Of a DNA stretch of 64,000 bases, positions 19,010 through 32,303 are shown piece after piece; position 1 is the first letter of the stretch; the number at the start of each line of letters is the position of its first letter. Source of the DNA: Symbiotaphrina buchneri (Eukaryota > Ascomycota > Symbiotaphrinales > Symbiotaphrinaceae); NCBI GenBank assembly GCA_001599915.1, contig BCIG01000014.1, positions 1 to 64,000 on the forward strand. Reading direction: 5' to 3'. The notes beneath the pieces were generated by a model. It had not been told where the DNA came from. It worked only from the letters and a program-made list of their open reading frames with translations, and ran no database searches. Position numbers and translations under genes: made by a program.

Positions 19010-21023
19010 ATGGCTGTTCTCCTGCTAGACGTCCCTCATGAGGTGATGCATGAAGTCTTGGTCCATTCGGAACCTCCGGACCTGGTTTCGCTGTCCTGCA
19101 CCTGCCGGTCGCTGCATCATCAGATCAAGGACAACCAGCTGCTATGGAAACAAGTCTATCTCAAATATTTCGTACGCCGCCAGTCCATCCTGTAGGTATG
19201 ACGCTGATGACATCTAGGATGACCCTAGACGGAAAGACAGCAGAAGTCAGCCATGCTGGGAGGAAGAGCTGAAGAATATCTTCGCCGTTCGTAGAATCCT
19301 GTTATCAGAGGATGAAGGTCTCAAGGTAAGTCGAAGCTCTCCATAATTCATTTCCTAGTCAATGAGCAATCCCTAACGAATACCCAGCGAGACAATCTCA
19401 AATTCGTCGTACCCATCATCACGAAACTCCTGACCACCGCCTCGCCAAGAACCTGCACCTCGCGCAACCTCGATTTCATCAAACGGCACTTCGACAACCC
19501 TTCCAACGCCCAAGTCTTCCTCAACTCTTCCTCGCTCTACGCCAACGCCGGCCCCAGCACAGCCACCGCCGCCTCCACACCCGAAGAGCGCCAGCTCTCC
19601 GCCAAACTGCACGTCCTCGCCGGCGGCCCCGTGGACGACCCCACAACCGAAGACGACGACGACGCAGCCCAAGCGGGCGAGTACGTCCCAACACATCCGC
19701 ACGCACGAAGCAAAGTGTACGATCTGCGGCAGTACACCAAGGGCTCGAAGTGGGGCCCGTTCATGAACGACGGCAGTGGCCGCGTCGATTGGGAGAAGGC
19801 CGAGGCGATCATGATGCTGCTGGGGTATAACCTGCGCGTGCTGAGTTTCCACGCCAGCAATATCTTTGGCCTGCTGTGGGAGAAACAGTGGGAGGGAAGT
19901 CAGCCGGGGAGCTTTGTCACGAAGGTGCGGAGTATTCAGGTGAAGAAGCCTGTTGTGGACGAGTATGAGGTGAAGTTAGGCAGTGAGCTTGAGCCTAGTT
20001 TGGATGCTCTTGACCCGTTCGGCGTTGCGGGGACGTGGATGAGAGTGGTTTGCTTCTTGGGTACGCCACCCTCCCTTCCCTTCCTTGTCCATTTGAACTT
20101 GGCCTAATCACTGTCCCATAGATTACACCGACCTCTACGCCTTCAACTTCAACAGCGGCCCCCTTCCACCACGGCACACGCCGCGCGAGCCACTACACAC
20201 AGAAGAAGCCATCCGGCTAATCACGCTGAAGCTGCACGTCACAAAGATCGTGCCGGCCAAGTGCAGCGCCGACGACGACGACGCTGGCGAGGGCAGCGCC
20301 AGTGCAAGCAAGCTGCCCGTCGTACACTTCTCGGGCTTGAGTCGTGCCGCGCACGCGAGCTGGGATCCGAACGCCAATTCGAAGATCAAAGGTACGTCTT
20401 CTCGCTGCGTCTTTGCTGCTGCTTGCTTGCTGCCTCTTGCCTGTCCCCCACCCGGGCAGAGATGGCGAGCATGCACATACGCATGTATCCGCGCGGGAAA
20501 GCAGGTCCTCAGCTGACGGTAGAGGTAGGCACCGTACGCATGACTCGGCACGGCGACGTGCATTGGACATCTTTTTCCGTCTTCAACGGGTAAGACTTCC
20601 CTTCCCCCCCTTCCCCCTTCCCCTTCCTCCTCTCCCGCCGCTTCCTCTCTGTCCCCCCCTCTCTCCGAACCCCCAGTCAGCATCCCTTACTAACCACTCC
20701 TCCCCCTCCCCAGGGAACCCCGCTGGCGCAGCGAAGGCATCCAAGTCGGCGGGCTGCGGTCGGCGCGGGGGATTTTGGGGAACTGGTTCGACAAGGACTA
20801 CGACGTGCACGGGCCCGCGGGCCCGACAGCCTTCTGGAAGTTAAGCGACGAGATCCTCGGCGATGAGGACAGCGGCAGTGATAGTGAGTGGGTAGATGAG
20901 GATGACGAAGAGGAGGAGGGGGAGGAGGTGGGGGAGGTGCAGGAGGTGGTGCATGGGGTGGTGGTGCGGGAGGAGACGGAAGAGGAGTGGTTGCGGGAGG
21001 ATGAGTGGGAGCGGGCGGTGTAG
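19010..21023 (+). CDS. F-box protein, six exons
   Basis: Exons 19010-19171, 19218-19325, 19388-20060, 20122-20391, 20460-20589 and 20714-21023 sum to 1653 nt (550 aa) with all joins in frame; intron 1 carries a GCTGATGAC branch-like site. The N-terminus is a classical F-box (LLLDVPHEVMHEVLVHSEPP, then LVSLSCTCRSLHHQIKDN, then LLWKQVYLKYF), which would bind Skp1 in an SCF ubiquitin ligase. The middle is a conserved fungal region (YDLRQYTKGSKWGPF, GSGRVDWEKAEAIMMLLGYN, LDALDPFGVAGTWMRVVCFL, YTDLYAFNFN) followed by WDPNANSKIK and NWFDKDYDVHGPAGPTAFWK. The last 70 residues are strongly acidic (EDDEEEEGEE-type). No targeting signal is seen. The protein presumably chooses substrates for ubiquitination; targets are unknown. 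Confidence 0.85.
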
Positions 21024-21858
21024 TAGCTTGCTTGTTATGTGTGGATTTTGGAGAGGCGAGGTGAAGGGAGGGATGGAGGCTGCCGGCCGGAGAGCAGGCA
21101 GTGCCCGAAGGGAACAAGACAAATAAACGAACAAGACTGGTGCCGTTCTCTTTTTTCCCTTTCTTGAGATTGGCTTGGCTTGGCTGGGGCGTTGAGGGCG
21201 TTAGGACCAGGTATCTCTACTCTGATTTGGTATATCTTTATGCCTTTCCAGCTTTCATTTCCTCTTTAGCAGTGGATTAGGTAGATGAATGCAGACAATT
21301 TGACAACAGCCGAATTGGCAATTCGGATGAAATGATAGATAAGAATAGCGTGATATCTTTATCTTTCTGAGAAATCAGGTTAATTACAGGGATCTCATTG
21401 TGCTTGTCCGTTTCACTATGGAGCGAAGGTTTGACCCGGCGAATGGGTTTCAAGCCATGACATCCAAGCAATAACTTTCAAGGATAGGTAGGTCACTAAT
21501 TCTGAGACGCTCCTGTACACCTAGTGCGATGACCATGCGCAGTACGTTGGTGGTTGGGTGCAACAACAACCATCGAGCGAATATGTCAATCAGCAGGTAA
21601 GCTATCCATTTCTGAGCCCGAGGTATGTCCAGGTCCGAGCTATGCAACCAACAAGGCAACCTCAGCTGCAGGTAATCTACCTCAGCCGCCTTTCTTGCAA
21701 GCATACAAGCAAGCCTAGCCATCCAGCCATCCAGCCAGCCTCCGAGATGCATCACGCAGGAGCAAGGAACAGGAAGTCTAGAAAGGAAAAGCTTCAGCAC
21801 TGGCATTGATAGGATACAGCAATCACCAGCAGGAAAGGCAAAAGCGAAAGCTACTAAG
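21024..21858. other. Convergent intergenic region
   Basis: 835 bp between the ends of the F-box gene and the giant DUF3638 gene. It holds only 3' sequence as far as I can see; the long minus-strand frame 21450-22061 is a shadow of the giant gene's acidic tail plus untranslated sequence. Confidence 0.4.
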
Positions 21859-24800
21859 CTATTCCTCTTCACTGTCGAATCCACAACCATGGCCGCCATT
21901 GTCACTCTCCTCGTACTCGCTCTCCTCATCCTCACCCTCTTCATAATCATTCTCCTCATCCTCGTCCTCCTCATCCTCGTCCTCCTCATCCTCGCCCTCC
22001 TCATCTTCACCCTCCTCATCCTCACTCTCCTCATTCTGCAGACCTCTGGCCTCAGCAGCATTCACACCATTAGTTGTCACGTCGTGCCCAGTCCCACCTC
22101 CAGCAAGCTTTTCGGCCTGGACTTCTTTTTCCCTGAAAAATGGATGCGCCGGCCCCATATGTCGGCCCTGGCAGACATACCCCATGGGCGTATGCGTGAA
22201 ATCGCGGCCCTTCTGGCGCAGCGCGATCCAATCCTGCAGAAACGCAATGGTGAAGACAGGTTTCGTACCGCCGCTGCCTAATACATTCTCGCGAGTCGTC
22301 TGCTGCCCGTCTTCGGACAAGCCAAAGTAGCCAAGCAAATCTCTGTACTCGCTGTACTCGAAGTACAGCCGTCCGGAGAAGATCCCCAGCTCGACCGTAA
22401 GCCAGGTAGGTGCTCCCCAATCCTTGGGCATGGACGGCACGGCGTAGTAATTGAGCCGGTTGAAGTGCAGCATCTTGCGCGTCACAGGCGTGGCGTACAT
22501 GGTGAGATGTGTCGGAGAATTGGTGGATCGTCTGAGAAGGGGCAAGAGCACTTCTGCTTCCTCGGGGATTACCACGATGGCAGCATCGGTGACCGGGCTG
22601 TAGAGTACCCAGTTGACAGGGCGCTGTAGCATCGGTTGTCAGCTGCGGTACGGAGAATGGAAGAGAAAGCACTCACCAAGAAATCGTCATTGCGTGGACC
22701 GAGAGGCATACTGACGGTCCGTCCAAACTCCTTGGAGACAAACAGTCGTGCAGTCAAGGTATTGCTACCAATCTGATATTTGCGACCCAAGGTAGTACGC
22801 CCGATGGCCTTGAAAAGGTCAATATACCCGTCATAACCGGCCGCAATTCTGCCAGTCTCTGCGAATTGCAAGATGTCTCTGTGCAGTCCCGGATAGCCCA
22901 GAGCATTGTAATGGATCCGCTTCTGCACCTCGCGGACGGCCTCGACTTCGAAAGCAACCTCTCGTTCTTGCTCCACCTCTTGTAGAGCCGATCCATGTAC
23001 CGCATCTCCAGTATCTTGAAAGCCTTTGCGACGCGCATTCAATTCTTGCATGAACGTCTTGATTGCTTGAGAAGTTGGCTTGAAGATTGCCGCGGACTTG
23101 GTTTTAACCTTTGGCTGGTAGAGTTCAGCAAGCGTCTGATGTTCAGTCTGGCGCAGCTCCTGTAGATATGCATTGCGCTCATCTACCGCACTCTCGTCGT
23201 CGACGTCAGGGTTATCGATGGCAGCTTGTACACGACGACAAAAGTCGGTCCCTTGAGAATAGTACAAAGGCTGCAGTTGCTGAATGGTATTACAGCTCTC
23301 ATTAAGAAGCCAGCAGATAACGTCATGCGAGTCCATGAAAGCGCCATGCTTCTTCCCCCTGAGATCAAGGATAGATTGGTGGACCTCCGGCGGAACAAAG
23401 AAGTGGATAGATTGAGTAGTCGCAAGCTGCCTGAGTCTCATAGCCGCTAGGGAAAGTCAGTCATATTGAGTATTCTGGGAGATGACGCGTCGAAATTAGC
23501 AAGAATGGAAGGGGGTATGTTCGCGTGAGGATATAGGAAGCAAGCAGAATATTTGGGGAAGGTACGATCAAGAGCTTAGGCAGGGACGATGTAAATCAAA
23601 CACGTGGTTTATGCATATCAGAAGAGAGCAGAGCGAAGGAGTCATATGACAAGTCAGGCGGTTGTATGTGCTTTGCAGTGATAACAAGAGGGTATGAAGT
23701 TGAAAGACTGCCAAGATGGAAAGACATGCATAAATATTCCTGTGACAACTTACCTTGTACGGTATGATCCTTCGTTTGACCCAACCCGAGCGTAAGAGCC
23801 CCGACAGCATCAGCAGGCATCTTCAAGTCCGTACCACGCGTATGGGCCTCGTCAAGATACACGAGGCAACCCGTCAGATCCTCTGCATACGGTGTGGCAG
23901 ATAGTGGAGTAGGAGCTCCACCACTAATCGATAGGACCATTGGCTTGTTATCCTTGTCGAAGTATACTGCCGCGCGGGGTTTTGTTGCGATCAATCTCCA
24001 GCCAAGCTCGCGCAAGAGCCTCATTCTCCATCTCCAGAATCTGCGCTCCTGCATCAATCAGCATTCGAATACCATTGACCCTGAGCATTTCGAGCAAGCC
24101 CCGCTCGGAAATACGCTTTCCTGACCAATTGGCAGCCAAATTGTATGTGCGATTGCGCGGCTGCAGCAGATATGTCAATACTTCTGCGTTGGTATGCGCA
24201 AGTCCCGGGATATCGTCTTGTCTGATGGTCAGAGGTAGCATTGTTCGATTGTCATTCGTTCCGCTAAACCCAGTAGTAAGAGGACGACTGCCAATGCTTG
24301 CTTTTGCCAGGGGCTGCTCGGCGAAGAACAGTGGAATATCCCAGCCAGATGCTTGGAGTTTAACCTTGAACTGCTTTGCATGCCTGGGAAAGACGAAATG
24401 ATTGAGAAAGTAATCAATAACGACAACTTTGTAGCGGAAGTGCTTCCAAAGTTCGGCTAGTTGCCCTTCATCGTCAAGGTTGATGATGTTCCACTCCTTC
24501 AGAGAATCTGGGAGAGTCACTGTGGTATGAGTCCATCGATCATATTGACTCGACGGGTCGTCGGATTTCATCACATGCTCCACAGCCTGTCGTAATTGCT
24601 TAGCATCGAGTCCTCCGTAGTAGAAGGCTAAGCACGTGAACAGTATGGACACATCCGGGTGGCCCCATTCAGACTGGTCGGAAGGCACTCCCTTGGCATG
24701 AAACGGGACCGCAATGGGATCTCGACCAGGATGGAGGCCATACTGTACGTTCCACCTCTTCTTGAGAGTAAGAAGCAGAATGCGATGAACCAGTAGTCCT

Positions 24801-27800
24801 CGGAGGAGATTGATGTTGTGTCTGGCGGCAGGGTCTTCTGGGAATAAGGTCATGACTCGTTCGGTGACCTCGACTGGGACCGTCGGGCTGGAAATATACT
24901 GTCTGATAGTATTATGATCCTTCGGTCCGCAGTCGCGGGTGGGCAGGATTCCCATGCTTCCCTTCATGACATCTTCCACTAATCCTTGAAGTAGCGCCTC
25001 CTCAGCATCTTTGCGAAGGAAAAATACAAGAGGGAATCCGCCTTCTCTTGGGATAACCTCGATACTTTGCGGAAACCTTCGCTGTAAGCTCTCTAGGTGA
25101 GTTTTAACCAGCGTCAGCAAAGCTTCGGCGACCAGCCAGCGGTGAGGATGGCCATCAACTGTGGTCTGCGACCCGGAGGGGTAGATCAGCTGCGTGCGGA
25201 CAGCCAGTGTGAAGTCGCATTCATCAAGCACATCCCTTGAATGTCTTCCCAACCATGCTTGGACCCTCAACATAGATCGCGCTTCATCGATGCGCCCATC
25301 AGACAGGCGCTGCAACCCACTCAATCGGAAAGAGAGGATGTGCTCGGGTAGAGCAATCATTATGCCTGCCATTGCTCTCGTCCTCCGGTGAACGTTGAAG
25401 TAAGATTGAATGGTTTCCTCATTGGTGAGAGTCCGCCGAGAAAATGGAACATGACACAGCCGGCGACCGATGAGACCACCCAATCGACCTTGCAGAAGTT
25501 GAGCAGTCTGCAAAAGCAACGCCTTAGGAACAACAACTCGCTGGAGCTGTTTCCGGTTCGCTAGAACAGCTGCAACCATAGGCATTATGACTGAAGTCTT
25601 GCCTAACACGGCGAATTAGTTGTCATTGTACCGGTCACTCGCCGGATCGTTGCTCACCTTGACCCATATTCATCTGAAGGACAGAATTGACGCCGGAGGC
25701 AGGAAGGATTGTAGCAAGAGCAACATCGACTTGAGCAGGCCTGATAGCTATATTGGCGTCAATTTCAAGAAGAAGCCAGTCTGGGGTCTCGAATGGAACC
25801 CAGTTGCTGTGAGGTACATTCTTCCGCTCTTCAGACAACCTCTGGCTATTATTCTTCAAAGTAGCGTCTTCGATTCTCAGGAGGCGTTGCAGATGGACGA
25901 CGGCACATCCGTACTCGATGAGGTTTTCCTTCATACCTTGTCCAAAGTCCCGGGCTGCAGTGGAGCGCAGCTCTTCGAGTACAGTAACAGTCGTGGTGCA
26001 AGGCCAGAGTCCCCCGACCTTGAGCCATTTAGCACGGTCGTCGCGATGCTCAAATGAGGAACACAAGAGCCCAAGCCCAGCTTTCACGGCCTTCCAAGCC
26101 TGTGCAATGTCTGTTGAAAGATTCAATAGAGGTCCTGGCGTGCCTGAAATCGTCGCGCTCTCTGTTTGCTGAAATGCTTGAAGGCTATTCATTAGATCCT
26201 GCCCATACCGTTGGTTCACATTTGATTCTGATTTCATAATTGAGACTATAATCTGTTTCAGTTCCGCGATTCGCGAAGAACTGGGATTGGATTTGATGTC
26301 CTTCAAGCTCGTGCTGGTTGAGTGATCCCCCGATCGAGCACTCATCAGATCATCATCCATGGTCTTCTTCCCTTCATTATCTTTCAGTCTCGATAACGGA
26401 AGGATTGGCGACTTCTGACAAATCTTCTGAGGTAGAGTTTGCTGATGGGCACCGGGGTCATCGTGATTGGATTTGCCAACATTAGAGCCGAGCACCTTGT
26501 TTTCATCTGTAAGTCGTCGTCGGTGTACAACCGTCGTGGACAGATGCTGGGTATTCGGTATAGTACTATCACGACCAGCACCATTACTACCATTGATGCT
26601 ACCTCCTATCCAGTCCAACCTGAGCAGAGAGCTAAGATCTGGAACTTCACCGCCGCGAACCCTTCCCGGGAGTACATCAGAGTAGCCACTTGCCATGGCT
26701 GGAAGCTCTGACTTTGTTTCTGTATAGTAGTGATCAAGCACTTGTTGTACTTGCCGGACATATCCCGATAGTTCGATGTTCTGGAAGAGCCGTAACCACT
26801 CTGGACAGATTATCTGCATGGCCCGAGGAACATCCAGCAGTAGAGTTTGTGTAAATCCTTCCAAACTCGGTTCAGCACATGGCCACTGTGCGAGAAGGAA
26901 CTGTGCAAAGACCCTGCAGTGCTCTTCTGTCTGCCGCTCATGCTCCATCTCGGCCAGTTCGAGCTTTCGGCGTAGCTTTGCATTAATGGCTGATCCAAAG
27001 ACGCTGCGATCGTCGCCTGGATAGGGAGTACGACATGTTTTGATCATTTCCATTAGGTAGTCCGCATTTGGAACGTGATCTCGACGGAAATTTGCGTACG
27101 AAGGCCAAGCGGGAGGCTGGAGTTTCTTCAAGTCTTCCAGCACTGCGAATGCCACTAAGGTCCGAAGTACTTCCATCTTCGCGGCACTCCTGAATGCGAT
27201 GGAGGCAAATAAGAACATGAGACGGTACGTGTCCTTCTTCTGGCTGAGAACACAGAGCTTCACCAGCGACCCCCATTCTAGAGCAATGTCGAGGCCGAGA
27301 CAGTCACTGAGGAGCGTCTTGTCAAATGTTCGGTCATATCCGCCAATAGTTTGCCATTGGTGTAAGATTGACGTGAGGTCCCTCGTCGAAGCCAAGTGTG
27401 AGGGCCAATTCCGAATAAGGCTGACGATCTGAAACACATTGCTGCGACCAAGACTTGGTCGAATCCGATCGCGTGCCTCATAAGATAGAGCTCGTTCATC
27501 CGCGGCTGTGTCATGTTCTTCAAGTGTATGCCTTGGGGTTCCTTGATTCCCTGCATAATGGGCACCACCAAATACTGGAGCAACGTCGGGTCTTATCCGT
27601 CCCTGAGTCACTTGCTCGCGGCCATCCGAACTATGTCGCACAAATAATGATTTCTTCGCTATCCCACGGTGGACCAGGTGGTGAGACACAGGAGGCAATG
27701 ATGGCACATCAGGCTGCGGGAATGAAAACATGGAGAGACAGCGCGATGTCTCAAAAATAGCCTCCACTGCCAGATGGAACTGATCATCCTGGATCGTCGT

Positions 27801-30800
27801 AGTCAAGTGCGGATTCCAGACCACACGTTGCATGACCTTCAGGTCCTCAGGATAGTAAACTCGCTTGGGTGTCAATTTGGCAATATCTAGAAGCACTCCG
27901 TAAGGACCAGTACTTAATGATGTCCACGGCTGATAACAGCCCGATTTGAGACAATGGAGAGCCTCCTCAGTCCCAGTCCGACCAGTGAGCGGATCTGGCA
28001 GCAGAAAGGATGTGTAGGCGTGAAGCTGGGCTTTAACGTACAACAGCAATGGTTCGGCAGCGCAGTCGAGCCTTCCGAGGACCTTGTTGATTGTATATTT
28101 CCCATATGAGCCCACATTCTCGATAAATACCCCAACGTGGACATTATCAGCTCGAGAGTAACGAACCGTCCCGATAGGTACAAGGACACTTCGCTTCTCC
28201 CGGTTCTTCATGTCACGCAGGACGAGCTTACTGTTAAGGCCGTACCATGTTCCGACGTCCTGGTTCATATCGATCTCGGCATTCAGTTCCCTGCATTGCA
28301 ATCGGCTGTCCTTATTGACGAAGAAAGAAAGATCCAAACGTCGTAGATCCACGTGCGTTGAGAGCCCTTGGGGTTGAAATACAATCAATCGGGAAGGCTC
28401 CTCGAAATATTCAAACGACTTGGCGATCCTCTTGAAAAGAGGGCTGACAGGATCGACCAATATGCTCTCCCGTCGCCATGCCTTGCGATTGTGGAAATCC
28501 AACTTCCAGTTAGATGGTTTAGCGTCCCAGATATCGGGCATTCGGCGAATCTCCAATATCCCAGTTTGCAGGTCCAGCCAATGGACACACCCACCGAGAA
28601 GTGGGCCGGGTAGATCAAAGTCAGTGGTGCGACTTCCGAAGATTTCAGGCGGAACCAGCTGCAGGATCGAGGGCTTCCCTGTATTCCCTAGTGTGCGTGC
28701 ACGAATGATCAAACAGCCATCCCGAAGCGTAAAGTGGATTTGATGATCTTTCATGACTAATGCCAATTGATGCGACATACCTGGGAGACTTGACGGGTAC
28801 GTTAGCAGAATTTGTTTCCCGAAAAGCTGTTCAAGGACAGCATGTCTCCTGTATTCCACAGGCAATTTTCCAATTGACTGTAAGTTCACCAATAGGTGTC
28901 CTTCAATCATATGGTAGTGAATGACCTGAGGATTGCTATATTCGGTAGCAAGGACCTGGGTTACGATCCATCCATAATCAGGTCCTTGGAGGAATATAGG
29001 GCGTGAGAAAACTTTTGATAAGTCATCCTTTCCTTGCGGCCATATATCGTTAATCGCAGCGTACAAACTAGACGTGCTGGCCTCGAGGGAGCGCTGGAAA
29101 AGTTGCTGCATACGAGATACCATTTTTAGGTCTCGAACAAGTGCATTCTTGGGGATAACCGGGAATGCCGCCGGGTCACCCGACATGTTGTCCTGCAGCG
29201 TAATGGAAGACTGAATCAAGTATTGAAGGGCCTCGGGTTGAATGCATTCGCCATGGTCGAGGTCCATAATCTCAAGATAGAAAGAAAACGTCCTCCTGCA
29301 AAGGATAGCAGCCCAGAACGAGTACCGGGAACAGCGTTTTGATGTCGCGGCATCATTTGTCGTCCTGATCTCTCTTCTCAGCTGGATTGCCCATTGATAC
29401 GTACAAAATCGAGCCTTTTCCAACAATATCTGCGCGCGGCGACTCTTGGTACCACCGAGAGTACAAAGCCGCAGAATCAAGGTTATCAGCATATCCATTG
29501 AGTGGATTTCGCGCCAATTCTGGGATATCGCTTCAAGTCGCTGCCCAATTTGCTCTAGAAGCTGATCGCAGAACTCCGGGTTTCGAAATGGTTGATATAC
29601 AGCCCGGAAAGCATCGAGAGCGTCGCTCTCGAGGACAGGCCCCGCTTGAAGTGCGAGCCGGGTGATGAGCTGACAAACTGCTTCAGTGCCGAAATTGAGA
29701 TTTGAGGAGCCAAGCTCTGCAAGGATAGAGGGCCATCGGCGATGATAGCCTGAAAATAGCGACTGGTAGGCGGTGAATTCATGCAGGTTGAGGCCTGTAG
29801 GACATTTTGTCTGGCTTGACATAACCTCGTATGATGATGGCCCCGCTGAATCAATCGCAAAGTTCGGTTGGCTATGCAATGGAGAGAAAAGTGAAGTAGA
29901 AGCAGTGAGCTGTAGATGGTGTGCAAACATCGGTCTATGGGGTAGTCGTCCAGGCCAAGTCTTCATGACTCTGTCGTAATAGCCGTACTTCAAGCCATTT
30001 GGCAAGCAAATATCATCAAGGTCGACAGGAAAATTACTTGATCGATAGTGGGACATCAAGAATGACTTGGTCGTAGACCCAAGAGTTATTCCTCCATCTT
30101 CCTTGCCTGGAAGGTGATATGAAGACAACTGTGAATAGTCACCGAGAAAAACTCGAGGCTCATGACCGGTAGGTGAAGCGCAACGCCCCAGGGTGCCAAT
30201 GATGTTCCAGGTCGCATTTCGGTAACATCTAAAACCGTCCGAACAAGCCAAATCAAAAATCACTGCCTTGGCTTGGACCGGATTGGATGGCAAGGGATGT
30301 TCATGAACAGTGATGATCATCCTCCTAGCATCACGTTGGAGGAAGCACTTCACGCACCGCCTGTCATCGTGGACCGTTCGCAGCATGTCGTCCGTTGTAT
30401 AGAGACAAGTGCTCTCAGCAATCCGCTTCTCTAGATCCATGAATTCTTGTGTCAGCGTGCGCCATTCCTCTTCCTTTGCTTTCCGCTTAAACTCGGCCAT
30501 TTTTTCAATACGATCCTTTAATTCAGACATAGTTGAATCCGACGAGTTGTCCAAGTGGTATTCTGCGAAGCAGCCGGGAGTAGGATCATCAAATATGGTT
30601 CTCTTTGGGAACTTGCACAACAAGTACCTGCTTCGAAGATATCTCTGAACCTCGCGTGGGCGGAGCATGGATTCGAAGTCGGGGCAATAGAGCACATCAA
30701 GTGTTTCGGGTGGAATAGCTGGGCTGTAGTCCAGAAGAAGATGGTAAATTTCCGTCGCGTGCTTATCCAGAGCAACCCAAAGCTCCATAATAAGCAATAT

Positions 30801-32303
30801 CAATCCACTCATCTGCTCGGGGTCTCTTTCATAGGCGGTGAAGGCTGAGTTCAGATAGTTGTCCATCTGCTGAGCAAGTTCTCTGCAAGCCACATCGTGG
30901 TCCGTTGATGAAGCCGTTGCCCTCAGCACAGTATTGCGAATCGTCCGTTCAAGATCCGACAGAGTAATATAACGATTTGCGAATATTTGGAACTGCGATG
31001 CAATTGCGGTTCGCGGAGGGCCTATGAAAGCAGACGATGCAGACCCAACAGCAACTGCTCCCCTTCCCTCAGCCAAGATCTGCTCCAGGTATGACTGGCT
31101 ATTTCGCAGTTCGAGAAATAGGTCTTTAGGGTCAGGGTATCGATTGACAATCGCTGGTCTACGCTCTCTGACTTGCTTGAACGATCTCCAGATTCGATGG
31201 AAATGGTCATTTGCCCGTCCCAAGGATTTGACAAAGATTGGTCCCAATTGCTTGAACAAGGACCTGTAGACCCCAAGAGGGACTGGAGTCGCTCGACCCT
31301 TATCCGTCTCAAGTTTTGCTAGCCGGCGAGCCAACTTGGCTTTAATCCAAGTGATAGACTCAGGAGTAAGTTGGTCAATGGTCGAAAGCTCCAGGAGATC
31401 GGAGAGTACCAGACATAGAAGGAATTTGTAGTAGATTCTGCCGATAACCCCACCATGAACAGTGGTGAAGTATCGCTGTAGCCCAACACGGAGCACCAAC
31501 CAATATGCAGATCTCCGCCACGGTTTCTCGGCTCCTTCAGTCCAGGAGACATCATCCCGGACACGCTTTCGTAGAATGGGTGGAGCAAAACGATGGCCGT
31601 TGACTTCCAGCAGCGTTAGGAGCATTTGTGTGATCATAGCCGGGTCGACAGTATCGCGACTTTCTAAAACAAAGGAGCCCGCCTTATTGGTCCTTGCCGC
31701 AAAGCGCTTGACTGACTCCGTGCTGGCTTGTTCGAGAAAAGTTGCAAGTTGTTCTTGGAACGAATGATTGTCGAACTCGGGAAATGGAACAGCCACAGCA
31801 GAGCCCGGAAAATCCCATTCTAAGGCCCCTTCTGCAGCCAGGACGTTTTCCGAGAGAGGAGATGCTTCAAAAGCTTCGAAGATGACATCGTCAATTCTTA
31901 CACTAGGTCTCTCGCGTCAGTATGAGCAGCAACGAGCAATCTGAGCGCCGGAGACTTACGACCGCTCACGCCGGACAAGGAGGCCCGCATTTTGCTCCCC
32001 GACATGAAGTATGAGGATAGATGTAGTATCAAGGTCCCGTAGAGCCTCAAGCAATGGTATCTTGTTGATCTTTCCGCCATGGTGGATGGCCTTGGTGGTT
32101 TGAATGATATGACGGACACGGTCCCAACTTTGAATATGATCGACGTCGGTCAACTGAGTGAGTGTGCGGGTGGCCTGGATCGCTCTGTCGGTGATGGCAT
32201 TGTCGATTTGGACGATCTGACTGTCACGCGCGTCTGGTACGCGTGGAGGGAGGACAAGGTGAGCGACAACTGACTCCAACAGCGTGGACGATCGCTCCGC
32301 CAT
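21859..32303 (-). CDS. Giant DUF6606/DUF3638/DUF3645 protein with helicase-like motifs
   Basis: Five exons: 32303-31960, 31902-25658, 25602-23754, 23446-22677, 22623-21859, about 3,323 aa. The N-terminus (LLESVVAHLVLPPRVP, LILHVGEQNAGLLVRRE, VIFEAFEASPLSENVL) matches DUF6606. After some 2,000 mostly helical residues, exons 2 and 3 join to form a P-loop, MGQGKTS (about residue 2195). VVVPKALLLQ, ALPEHILSF, DECDF, GFSGTND, LVYLDEAHTRGTDLK and VQAAMRLRQL follow. I read these as motifs I, Ia, Ib, II, III, V and VI of a SecA/SF2-like ATPase; this is my inference. A very acidic tail of about 50 residues ends the protein. The exon sum has one base too many, placed by frame at the AAAACCCC run (23976-23983, minus strand). 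Cellular role is unknown; the family is widespread in filamentous fungi. Confidence 0.8.
21916..22038. repeat. Imperfect CTCCTCATCCTC minisatellite
   Basis: A run of 12-15-base units based on CTCCTCATCCTC/CGTC codes on the minus strand for the EDEEGEDEE-type acidic tail of the giant DUF3638 protein. Units differ slightly, so expansion is probably not very recent. Confidence 0.8.

Noticed and set aside
21889-22281. Hydrophobic Leu/Ile-rich plus-strand ORF resembling a membrane protein
   Set aside because: It is the complement of the GAG/GAT repeat coding the acidic tail of the giant gene; hydrophobicity is a by-product of the repeat.
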